In this document: positions 10,634-21,544 of the stretch, piece after piece
How positions within the stretch are numbered: position 1 is the first letter of the stretch
Layout of the letters: each line of letters begins with the position of its first letter
Source of the DNA: Pseudorasbora parva
Taxonomy: Eukaryota > Chordata > Actinopteri > Cypriniformes > Gobionidae
NCBI RefSeq assembly: GCF_024679245.1
Contig: NC_090176.1
Span: 50,055,615-50,119,614, forward strand
DNA length: 64,000 nt
Direction: 5' to 3'
Notes under the pieces: generated by a model
The model's input: only the letters and a program-made list of their open reading frames with translations
The model's database searches: none
Told to the model about the DNA's origin: nothing
Position numbers and translations under genes: made by a program

Positions 10634-13600
10634 CCGCATCCGTTTGCGTGTGGGACGGGTTGGTTAAATGGGACACAGCTTCAGTGAAATAAGCGCGCGC
10701 CGACGGTGCTGGTGTGTCCTGCTGTTCTTAAACGATTCACGTGTAATCACGAGAAACGGCTGTTTCTGGATCGGTCCTCAAGGCAATGGCACTTCTGAGG
10801 GTCTCATCACCTCTGCTTGGATGTTAAAATGGTTTTATATCTGTTGGGTTTTCACACTTGCTAATAATATCAGTTCCCCTACTGTGTGTTTGATGAGAGC
10901 AGCTTTAGATTGACTTTTCAATGCTTTGCCTTAGGAAACACCATCAGAACACACACACACACACACACACACACGTTACTCATTGACTAGTAGTAGTAAA
11001 TAGCTGAGATCATGTAGCATTTAGCATTGTATCGGTTTCTGACTCAGATCAGAGGTGAGATTACGTTGAGTGCTTTCAGATATATATATAAAATCGCTCT
11101 TGTGCTGCTTTCCCTTCGCCTGAACATCAGTCACTTTCTGCTAATGACATTAATGTAGACGTCTGTCTGATGATGTATTGTCAGTCTGTGCTATTAGTCG
11201 GCTGAGGTCAATCTCAAGCATTCGACCAGATCTAAATGTCAAACAAATATGATCATCTGCATTGTAAGAATTTCCCAATTCAGTCGATGAATATAATAAA
11301 ATGTCTGAAGATAATTAGGCTTTTTCAGCCAAACTTGTTATTGTCGTTGTTCTCTTTTCATGATCATTGGCTCATTAGCGCTTTGTGCCGCTCGCGGTGC
11401 TTTAATTGCATTAAGGGCTTTAAATGAATGCTGACGTTAGATCGTTAATACGGGACGTTAGTTTGAGTAACTTCTGCTCCGGATCAAACGAGTGCTTCGC
11501 GTTTCTGTTTCAGCTGGTAAATCACTCTCTGAACTCTATGACGTCTTACGACCCCTGAAGCTTTCACACAACGAATGATAACTATAACTATAATATAATT
11601 GGCCAATTGTCAGGGTTCAAGTGTCATAAGGCCAAAGTTAAGAAAAGTTATTGTGTTTTATTAAACAAGCATGTAACCACTTGAATTATAGAAGGAAAAG
11701 ACCATTTACAGCCAATACAAGCAATTTAACACAGGAAATGTTTTTTTGTGTGTGTTTGTTTTAAGGTTTTTAACAGTTATGGTCCGATCTCCATAAAAGT
11801 TTGCATGTTTGTTTATTATCATATTTTGCATGTGCTCACCTAATATTGTGACGTTTGAGTTTTCGTTTAGAATTTATAGGCTTTTGAGAATATTTTGCCA
11901 CACCCTTTTGATTGTACTGCAGTGGTTTTATTTAGATTGAGTGAAAAACCTAGGACTAGTTAGCAAAAGTCGTTTTTACATAATCATGAATATTTAATGA
12001 ATGATTTGATTGACAGCAGTGGTTCTTGAGGCAAAGTTGTTCAGTGTGAGGAGATCTATCATATGATATAAATATTGTGATGTGTAAAACACCATGTAAT
12101 TACAGAGGTATAAAACTCGTTAGCGCCAACAAGTGGCAGGTTTCTTTCAAAATTTCTTACATTTGGCTCTGTTTTTTTGAGATACGGCAATGTCCTCATA
12201 TACAATCATGGCGTATCATCGGACTAACAGTGCAGTTATAGCCATTTTTATGTTGGTTTTTTTCATGTTATCGTCATGAGCCTATAAACACCTGTACCAA
12301 GTTTGGGGAAAATATCTAATTCTGTTCAAGAGTTATAACCATTTTAGTAAAAGTGGCTCCACCCACTTCAAACATTTTGCCGCCCCTTAGTATCCATGAA
12401 TAATTATTGACATTCAGACTCCAAAAAAATATTGTGAAAAAACCTAGGACTAATTTGCAAAAATACGTTTTTAACACTACTCAAAATGGTGGAAACTTTT
12501 TCATGGCTGAAATGAAATCGGAGATATACATTTTGTTCGTCTTGCTCGGCTTCCAGTGCTATAAGACACTTGAGTCTACGACAAACGGTCTACTCTAGAT
12601 TGCTGTAGCACCCCCTATTGGCCAATCGGGGTCAAACCTTGTCAACCTCTTCCCAATTTGAGACCTACCATCTGGCCAAGTTTCAAGTCTCTAGACCCTT
12701 ACGGTTTGGGCTGCACTATCAGTTTTACAGCAGAACCCTTTAACTGAACGTTGGGAGAGTTGTGTATTTGGGTGTTTGTAAACAGAGATGACGTACTTTG
12801 TGGGCGGAGCATACCGGGAGGCAGAAAATATCAGTATTAATCTGTATTCAATTTTTTCAGGGAAGACCATCGAGAATTTTGATATGAGAGGAGAGGAGCT
12901 ATGTACTACATCACACGTGGGGTCAGAGGTCACTTGTGCACGACCGGAAGCCAGTGATTATAGTTTATAAAGTTATAAATATGGATATTTTCAGAAGGCA
13001 TTTATTGGAGTCGTGTGGATTACTTTTATGATGGAGGGATGCACTTTTATGGGCTTCAAAAACTCCACCATTCACTGCCATTATAAAGAGTGGAAGAGCC
13101 AGGATATTTTTTATATAACTCAGATTGTGTGATACAGGATACTAGAATGGCTCGAGGGTGACTGAATTATGGGATATTTTTCACTACTATGCCTTCAAGC
13201 CATTCGTATGCACAAATGTTGTCGCTGGTTCTGGAAACCTGTTTGCATCAACCTCATGTGTGGACCCTGGACCACAAAACCTGTCATAAGGAATTTTTGT
13301 AACATGCAAGTTTTTGACATGAAAGCTGAATAAAAAATCTCAATTGTTATTTGGTTTGTAAGGATTGGACAATATTTGTGTTCAGCTCCACAAATAACCA
13401 GTGTTAAGGGAACAGTGGATGCAGTTTGTGTTTCCGGAGTTCTGCAAATGTGTGTGTTTGTTCCCGGTCATGAGTGGAAACTGCAGACGGTGTGTGAAAC
13501 TGCATCAAATGTGTGTGTTTTGTTGGCAATTGACGCGTAAGTGCATGTAATGTGAACAACACCAATGTGTAGTGAAGCGAACGTTATCCAGGGGTGCAAA

Positions 13601-13720
13601 AAATCTAAATATTGAGAAAATCTCCTTTTAAAGTTGTCCAAATTAAGTCCTTAGCAATGCATATTACAACTTTTATATATATATATATATATTTCCATAG
13701 GCCTATATAATGTTGACCCA
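10634..13720. other. 3' UTR and intergenic sequence
   Basis: Follows the stop codon at 10633. Holds an (AC)12 microsatellite at about 10948-10974 and a possible AATAAA signal at 11295-11300. From 11.6 to 13.3 kb there is unclassified sequence with short frames lacking splice support. A short AT microsatellite lies at about 13676-13692. No gene is supported. Confidence 0.4.
11295..11300 (+). terminator. Candidate polyadenylation signal AATAAA
   Basis: First AATAAA downstream of the TGA at 10631-10633, about 660 nt into the presumed 3' UTR. Plausible distance for a vertebrate UTR, but the hexamer is common by chance in this AT-rich stretch. Confidence 0.25.
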
Positions 13721-13979
13721 TACAATGTATTGTTGGCTATCGCCACAAATATGAGACGCAGGACTGGTGAAGTGCTCCAGGGTCACATATGGTGCTGTTG
13801 CATTACGCTTTTAATGTGTTGTAACCTGGAATATTTGTATATGTTATGTCTCTGTGTGTTAAATATATGCTTCTGCTGTAGAAAACACTACGAATGGGGG
13901 TTTGCTATAGTCATCACCCTAGCTGTGAACGGGCCTTTACGCATTTATCCAATGCGACTTTGCATTAAAGCTGTACATT

Positions 13980-14880
13980 CGTGCACGGTGGTGTTGGTTT
14001 CACGCGCTTCTCCTTTTAGCTACGGGAAAACTTTCTTTGCAGCACTTTATCTCGTGTCGATCTCGCTCTGTTTTACTCTGGTCGCGAGCGGGAGACAGCT
14101 TGAGATATCGTCGGCTTGGCACCGCGCGATCGGTGCCGTGGGAGCGCGCTTCACAGCTTGATCGCTGTCTGCTGGCTGGTCCCGTAGCGTTTCCATAAAC
14201 AGAGATATGGCTGTGAAACGCTTTAACACTCCGAGCTCCGCTTATCACTCCACGGCTCTTGTTGCCATAGCGACGTTCAGCACTTCCCCCGTCTCCAACC
14301 TCTCCGACTGCCGTCTTTTTCCCCCGGTTTGGTGTTGGCACGAGGAGAGCGCGTGGGCGGCGGAGCGTACGCACACCCCCGCCGGTCTCTTCGGGACGAC
14401 GGGCAGATTTTCACACACATGTCTGTGGAGGATGGAGGCCTTGTTATTTTGAATTCCCTTTTCGAGGGCCAAACCATGTCCAAAATCAAACGCGCGGAAA
14501 ACACAAAGTTGATGCGGCGCGTAAAAATCGACAACAAAAGAGTTCAGAACTTCCGCCTTTGTTCCAGTTTGAAAGCTCTGCTCTTATAGCCAAACACGGC
14601 TGAGATGTTACAATGACTTTAGAGCAGAGGGGAAAAAATATATTTGCAAACCCATTTTTCACAAAGTTTTTGCTCTACTTTCAAACTGTATTCCCGCTCA
14701 GTGTCGTCTCCCTCTTTTTCTGGGCTTGTTGTCGTAAATCACGGCTGGCAGCGCGCGGTTGGAGACAGATGCGACCCGGTTAACGGCGGATCTCGAGCTT
14801 GACGTGCTGATTGAGCGCCGCGCGACTGTCTGTTTGCTCGAGTCGGACGGGGTTCCTTCAGTTGATGTCAAATACATTTC
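13980..14880. promoter_or_regulatory. CpG-rich block, possible promoter or regulatory region
   Basis: CpG dinucleotides are much denser here than in flanking DNA (GTCGCGAGCGGGAG, CACCGCGCGATCGGTG, GGGCGGCGGAGCG, GAGCGCCGCGCGAC). Overlapping open frames on both strands reflect the composition. None shows a recognisable domain or clear splice sites. A CpG-island promoter or a repeat 5' end would both fit. Confidence 0.3.
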
Positions 14881-16048
14881 CATGTCCTTTTTGTCAACGC
14901 TGAATAAACTCTAATAAACACACTGACACTGTCTGATGGTTTCCTTAAAAGTTCTTGACGATTCTTATTAATCTAGTGATTAATATCAATGATTTATCCA
15001 TGCACATCATTTTTTTTCAAGTTCATGTGCCTTGTAATCTTTAATTAAAACAAATCTTCTCTAGTGATGAGGGAGGTGCAACCTGTCACTCACATGAGAT
15101 CCACCAATAGCAAACCACAACCATTCAATCAATTCCCGCCTTACATTTGTTCTTGTTTGAGAGGTTTGGTCTGGAAACTCACCATTGATGGCTCAATCCG
15201 AGGGGCTCATTCACCGTATCCGGTCGGCTAAACTCTGAACACATCTTCCCTTCTTAAGAATGACTTCAGTGCCGTTCTTTGTTCTTTTCTCTGAGAAAAG
15301 CTTAACTCCAAGTCTTCCAGAGTCGCGGTCAAAGCTGATTCGAAAGACCGCCGTTCGCCAGTTTCTGTGTTTACTAGAAGCACGCAAACGCAACTCGCCC
15401 GTCGTCATTATGGCCCCGCCCACCGACTCTATACACGATGTGATTGGCCCGACCAGAGTTTGGATTTTACAGCTCAGAAGAGTATTAAGAGTTGCTAGAT
15501 GACACTCGCGGGCTAATTAGATTTTAAACCGATTAATGAATTACGCAGTAAAACCGTCATAAAGCCGATCGAACAGCAGACGGAGGGTGAATCGACGCCA
15601 GACTTAAGAATCATTAGTGCAACCCACCCTTAAAGTGCCATAATGTACAATAACAGTGATATTAAAAGATCAAATTCAGTTTACATCTTTTTGATGATGC
15701 GTACTATATACAGGCGAGTAGATAAGCCAAGAATATACGCGACGTGTTTTCTTTATAATGGGTTTCAATGTTTCAAACACCTGATGAGAAACCTCGTGTT
15801 GCACTAATATTCTGTGTTCATCTGCTTGCCTGTACAAAGGATTGAATTTGGTATTTTAATCTCACTGTCTTACTGCATGAATACTGACTGCAAAACTGGT
15901 CAAAATTACTGGCGGGCAATGGAGGAGAACCTTGTTTTGACATTCTGACACAGAACACACATTTCAAAATAGAATAACTGGCTGTAGCATTGCTTTTCTT
16001 AGAAACGACTATGTGAACTTTTATATATCTTTTTTGCATATATATATA
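14881..16048. other. Unclassified intergenic sequence
   Basis: AT-rich, moderately unique. Short frames at 15211-15502 on both strands lack any domain. I see no gene or named repeat. Confidence 0.3.
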
Positions 16049-16050
16049 TA

Positions 16051-17598
16051 CAGGTCCCTCTCAAAAAATTAGCATTTTGTGATAAAGTTCATTATTTTCC
16101 ATAATATAATGATAAAAATTAAACTTTCATATATATTAGATTCATTGCACACCAACTGAAATATTTCAGGTCTTTTATTGTTTTAATACTGATTTTGGCA
16201 TACAGCTCATGAAAACCCAAAATACTTAGCATATTTCATCCGACCAATAAAAGAAAAGTGTTTTTAATACAAAAAAGTCAACCTTCAAATAATTATGTTC
16301 AGTTCTGCACTCAATATTTGGTGGGGAACCCTTTAGCAGAAATGACTGCTTCAGTGCGGCGTGGCGTGGAGGCGATCAGCCTGTGGATCTGCTGAGGTGT
16401 TCTGGAGGCCCAGGATGCTTCGATAGCGGCCTTAAGCTCATCCAGAGTGTCGGGTCTCGCGTCTCTCAACTTTCTCTTCACAATATCCCACAGATTCTCT
16501 ATGGGGTTCAGGTCAGGAGAGCTGAGCACAGTAATACCATGGTCAGTAAACCATTTACCAGTGGTTTTGGCACTGTGAGCAGGTGCCAGGTCGTGCTGAA
16601 AAACGAAATCATCATCTCCATAAAGCTTTTCAGCAGATGGAAGCATGAAGTGCTCCAAAATCTCCTGATAGCGAGCTGCATTGGCCCTGCCCTTGATAAA
16701 ACACAGTGGACCAACACCAGCAGCTGACATGGCACCCCAGACCATCACTGACTGTGGGGACTTGACACTGGACTTCAGGCATTTGGGCATTTCCTTCTCC
16801 CGTCTTCCTCCAGACTCTGGCACCTTGATTTCCGAATGACATGCAAAATTTGCTTTCATCCGGAAAAAGTACTTTGGACCACTGAGCAACAGTCCAGTGC
16901 TGCTTCTCTGTAGCCCAAAAGTGTCTTGACCTGGGGAATGCGGCACCTGTTGCCCATTTCCTGCACACACCTGTGCACGACGGCTCTGGATGTTTCTACT
17001 CCAGACTCAGTCCACTGCTTCCGCAGGTCCCCCAGGGTCTGGAATCGGTCCTTCTCCACAATCTTCCTCAGGGTCCGCTCTCCTCTTCTCGTTGTGCAGC
17101 GTTTTTTGCCACACTTTTTCCTTCCCACAGACTTCCCCCTGAGGTGCCTTGATACAGCACTCTGGGAACAGCCTATTCGTTCAGAAATGTCTTTCTGTGT
17201 CTTCCCCTCTGGCTTGAGGGTGTCAATGATGGCCTTCTGGACAGCAGTCAGGTCGGCAGTCTTACCCATGATTGCGGTTTTGAGTAATGAACCAGGCTGG
17301 GAGTTTTTAAAAGCCTCAGGAATCTTTTGCAGGTGTTTAGAGTTGATTAGTTGATTCAGATGATTAGGTTAATAGCTCGTTTAGAGAACCTTTTCATGAT
17401 ATGCTAATTTTTTGAGATAGGAATTTGGGGGTTTTATGAGCTGTATGCCAAAATCATCAGTATTAAAACAATAAAAGACCTGAAATATTTAAGTTGGTGT
17501 GCAATGAAATTAAAATATATAAAAGTTTAATTTTTATAATTAAATAATGGAAAATAATGAACTTTATCACAATATGCTAATTTTTTGAGAAGGACCCG
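16051..17598 (-). mobile_element. Tc1-like transposon with about 200-bp inverted repeats
   Basis: Ends CAGGTCCCTCTCAAAAAATT and, inverted, CGGGTCCTTCTCAAAAAATT, both flanked by TA (16049-16050, 17599-17600). The inverted repeats are unusually long, about 200 bp each, sharing TTGTGATAAAGTTCATTATT and ATTTCAGGTCTTTTATTG. Total 1548 bp, close to full length. The transposase lies between them on the minus strand and is frame-disrupted. Confidence 0.95.
16311..17269 (-). pseudogene. Tc1-family DDE transposase, frameshifted
   Basis: The N-terminus MGKTADLTAVQKAIIDTLK carries the first helix-turn-helix (QKDISERIGCSQSAVSRHL) in one frame up to about 16856. The catalytic domain then continues in other frames: LFPDESKF (first acidic motif), VMVWGAM, FQHDLAPAHSAK (second Asp) and PDLNPIENLWD (Glu). 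At least two frame changes break the gene around 16.85-16.97 kb. The Asp-Glu spacing is 30 residues, not the family's 34, through an in-frame loss just before SPDLNPIE. Probably non-functional; the inverted repeats could still be moved in trans. Confidence 0.92.
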
Positions 17599-19318
17599 TA
17601 TATGCAAACAAATGATGGTATTCAAAAACTTACATTCAGCACCTTTAATAAAGAAGACTCAGCAGATTATTGCAAATGTTAAAGCACTTTAAAAAAATGA
17701 AAGTGTTAAAAAGTTATCAAAGTTCAAGTTTACTGTAAAGCAAATCAACTGAACAAAAAACAAAAAAATGCTTTATACAAAATATATGTTTTAGGAAATC
17801 ATTTGGACCATCAAATCAAGTCCTAAAGCAAGTTGTGTTCCAAAGTTGATATCACACAAAATAAGCTAAAGTACCACAGGATGAATTTTGAGTGTTTAGC
17901 TATGGAATGATACCTGATTACTAAAATATGTGATAAGAATAAAATACATTTGTCTGTGCTAAGCTTCTAAAACCTCAGGGCGTCCTAGACACCAATATTT
18001 GAACCATTCATAAAACATGAGTCTGGTCAACTGTGTTTGGTCTGTATAATGAAAGTCAATGAGGTCCCAAAGATCTTCATTTACAGAAGAAACTCGAACA
18101 GGTCTGAACAACCCGAGAGCGAGTAAATGATGACAGAATGATCCATTTTATTTTTAGCATGTTTGTGTTTAACTCTTATTGAAATGAACAGGCGGCAGAT
18201 AATAATGAAAACATGATCTGTTTGTACAGCCAATGTTAGGTCAGCACTGGCCACAAAAAATGGTTTGTGTGTGTAGGAAGTGCTATATAAGATTATCTAA
18301 ATCTGGTTTTGTTCCTCAAATACCAACTCCCACATGCAATAGGTTGCATAAGCTTCTGTGTCAGGATCTCTTTAAAGTGAAAAGCGCAAAGTCTTCTCAA
18401 ACCATCGGCTTATGTGTGTAGAGATGCAATGTTTAACATTTAAGATTGTTTAAACTGCTCTGCAACAAACATCATTTTAGACCTAATTTTAAGATCATGA
18501 GGCCCGTACTGGTGGCTTTGACTCCTAAATGAATTTGCACTGGCCTCTTTCTTGTGAGAGCCAGACGTGCAGATTAGTGTCAGGATTAACTGATTGCTAA
18601 ATAGGAGCGGATAGGACTACGTAGGTGGTTTGTGCTTCACTGGTTCGGCTTCAACACCTCAAGCCAATCACAGGCCTCATGTGGCGTATACGGCTTATAT
18701 TCCCCATTATACCAGAGAAAGGACTAAATGCCATTACACTGCCGATCCTGTCCCATGACAGGCTGTGTTTTATGCGTCTGTGTGATGTGATGCACATGCC
18801 GTCCTGAAGATGATTCTTACCAGTTCCAGAAAGCCGAATTAGGAGCGAGCGTGGGCTGATCATTGATGAAGAGAGCTAATGGACCTTCGCTGATCTCCTG
18901 AAACGACTCAATGGCAACCATAAAACCTCAGCTGACTCTATTCTCGTATGTAATGTTCTTATTAAGTACAAACGTTCTTAAATCAACATGTATGTACTTG
19001 AGGAGCTAAATGAGGATGATATTAAGTCTTGTTTACTGAAAACTGTGTCAAAATTAAGTGAACAAGAAATAGCTAATGGTGTCACTTCTTTTCCCTCTGA
19101 ATTCAACATATTTTTCTGACCCCAATGGCCATTATTTGTTCTTGTTTTAGCAAACTCATTCATTTTGCTTCTCCAGTAAATTCATCTTGGTTTAGCAATG
19201 TTTAGATATGTGTACTAGAAAATCAGACAAAGATACTGTCCCATATTCAGAAGTGACCCTGTTCTCCAGCATACATAAATCATCCTTCCAATCGGGTAGT
19301 GTACTGAAGTTCTCCTAA
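17599..19318. other. Unclassified sequence with a decayed MITE fragment
   Basis: No gene is supported. About 18965-19245 carries pieces of the CACTGC-family arms (TTAAGTCTTGTTTACTG, TTTAGATATGTGTACTAG) in eroded form. Confidence 0.35.
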
Positions 19319-20010
19319 AAATAAAAAAATATATAATTAATTATTCACCCTCATGTTGTTCCAAACTTGAACTTTGATCATCTTCAGGACACAAATGAAG
19401 ATCTTTTTGATAAAATCTGAGTGATTTCTGTCCCTCCATTGACAGCTACGCAACTATCACCTGTGACGCGAAATAAAGAGAAAACAAATCCTCATTGGTT
19501 CTCGCTGAAGCTCAAACGTGATGCGTAACACCAGAATGAACCTCATTGGTTCTCGCTGAAGCTCAAACGTGATGCGTAACACGAGAATGAACCTCATTGG
19601 TTCTCGCTGAAGCTCAAACGTGATGCGTAACACGAGAATGAACCTCATTGGTTCTTGCTGAAGCTCAAACGTGATACGTAACATGAGAATGAACCTCATT
19701 GGTTCTCGCTGAAGCTCAAACGTGATGCGTAACACGAGAATGAACTTCATTGGTTCTCGCTGAAGCTCAAACGTGATGCGTAACATGAGAATGAACCTCA
19801 TTGGTTCCTGCTTAAACTCAAATTAGGATTAGTTTTACAATATTTTTATGAATTTTGTGGTATTTGAAGTTTGTAGTGGTAGTTGCGTAGCTGTCAATGG
19901 AGGGTCAGAAATCTCTCAGATTTAATTAAAAACATCGTAATTTATGTTTTGAACATGAACGAAAGTCTTACTGGTTTGGACCTGACATGTGGGTGAGGAA
20001 ATAATGACAG
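19319..20010. mobile_element. Foldback MITE with a 51-bp array in its loop
   Basis: The left arm (about 19335-19460) includes CTCCATTGACAGCTACGCAA. The right arm (about 19868-20010) holds the exact complement TTGCGTAGCTGTCAATGGAG. The arms also share the CATCTTCAGGACACAAATG-like segment in degenerate form. The 51-bp minisatellite occupies the loop. Confidence 0.75.
19485..19805. repeat. 51-bp minisatellite, first locus
   Basis: Six to seven copies of a unit with AACCTCATTGGTTCTCGCTG, AAGCTCAAACGTGATGCG and TAACACGAGAATG. 51 is divisible by three, so a minus-strand frame repeating MRFILMLRITFELQREP runs through; I regard that frame as fortuitous. The same unit forms a larger array at 49665-50436. 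Confidence 0.93.
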
Positions 20011-20020
20011 AAATTTCATT

Positions 20021-20297
20021 GGTAACACTTTAGTATGAGGAACACATTCACTATTAACTACGACTTTTGCCTATATAAACTCCTAATTTACTGCTTATTA
20101 ATAGTTAGTAAGGTAGCTTTTGTAGCGTTTAAGTTTAGATATTGGGTAGGATTAAGAGATGTGGAATAAACTCATGCAGAATAAGGCATTAATATGTGCT
20201 TTATAAGTGCTAATAAACAGCCAATATCATAGTAATATGCATGCTAATGAGCAACTACTTAATAGTTGAGAACTGAACCTTAAAATAAAGTGTTACC
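20021..20297. mobile_element. GGTAACACTTTA MITE, second copy
   Basis: Left GGTAACACTTTAGTATGAGG, right AAAATAAAGTGTTACC. Interior shares CTATTAACTA and AACAGCCAATATC with the copy at 9689, largely in inverse order. Non-coding. Confidence 0.78.
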
Positions 20298-21300
20298 ATT
20301 TAATGTTGGGTAAACTATCCCTTTAAGTTTAGGAAATCTAGTTTATGATTTCCTACATCTGTAGCAGGAAAACAAGCACTGTGGTGTCTGGAGAATTCAG
20401 ACAATCACGGAGAGGTTTGGACGAGTGTAAATGTTGGCATTTCAAATGGAAGTCGTGACCCAATGGGCCAGTTAGACACAGATGCTATCGATCCTCCTTT
20501 TGCACTGAGAGCTAGTAATTAGTTGGGATTTTTTCTGAGAAACGCAGGGAAGCCACCAAAGTGTGCAAGGGCTTGCGAGCAGGAACGATTTTTTCCGCCC
20601 TAAACTTGCTCGGGTCAGCCCAGAATCTCCAGTCGCATCATGCCCCGTACGATAGCATTTATTCCAGCCATTGATTTCTGAGAGCTCGTCTGTGGGGAGA
20701 TCCGCAGCTAAATGGCAAGAGTAGCGCTGCGGGCTCGATCAGGCGACCCTCTAAAGCTCTTTTGAGGCCCATATCCCATTAAATCATGTCTTTTTTAGTC
20801 TCTTTTCCGTATCCCACCCCACACATACAGCATACCTTCCTCCTACGCCGCTTTCCCCTCACTCCTCCACCGGCATCTTGGCATTGTTACCGGCTTCCTG
20901 GGGGAAAACATCCCACACAGCTCCAAATCGTTTATCTTCTCTCAGCACAAAGCGGCAGATAGCAGGAGAGAGAGAGAGGCTGTGTGTGTTGGTGTTTCTT
21001 TGCACGCCCTCCTCCTGCCTCCGTTTGTCAGCGTTTGAGCGGCCTCTCGCTTTCTGCATGAGAGATCCGGGCCATTTGAACACGCGGCTTTTTGTAGTTG
21101 ACAAGGAGTGTCAGATGCGTGTCACCTGCATGCGATTCACGCACGTTTCGTTGTTCTCTGCAAGCCGTCTTATTAATTTGTTTTTTTATTGTAACTGTTT
21201 TTTTGAGGGAGAAGCAGGAACAGGCCGTTTTTTTATATGCATGTTAAGGCATGACATGTTTTCACGTTAAATGCATTGAACAGGTGAATTTCTTGGCATG
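20298..21300. other. Mostly unique sequence, no gene recognised
   Basis: About 20400-21140 has few obvious repeats and moderate GC. Overlapping frames at 20859-21270 show no domain. It could hold conserved non-coding sequence; only alignment would tell. Confidence 0.3.
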
Positions 21301-21544
21301 CATTACAAAAAAATGGTGTTTGTTCCTCCGTATTTTTGTCTTGTTTTCCAGTACAAATATCTAAGCATTCTAAAATCAATAAAAATTTTACTAGCAAAGT
21401 AAAATTACTGTATTAAGTATGAAAAATGTATCAGTGAATTATGGAAGCTTGTTTTTGCCACAGAATAAAACGTTTTAAAAGATAATTGCGACTTTTTATC
21501 ACACAATTGTGAGTTTACATCTTGCAATTCTGACATTTTCTCTT

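Noticed and set aside
14000..14589. Several overlapping frames on both strands
   Set aside because: Explained by high GC and few stop codons in the CpG-rich block; no recognisable domain.
19457..19801. Repeat protein MRFILMLRITFELQREP
   Set aside because: Translation of the 51-bp minisatellite; the same frame appears in the second array at 50110-50406.
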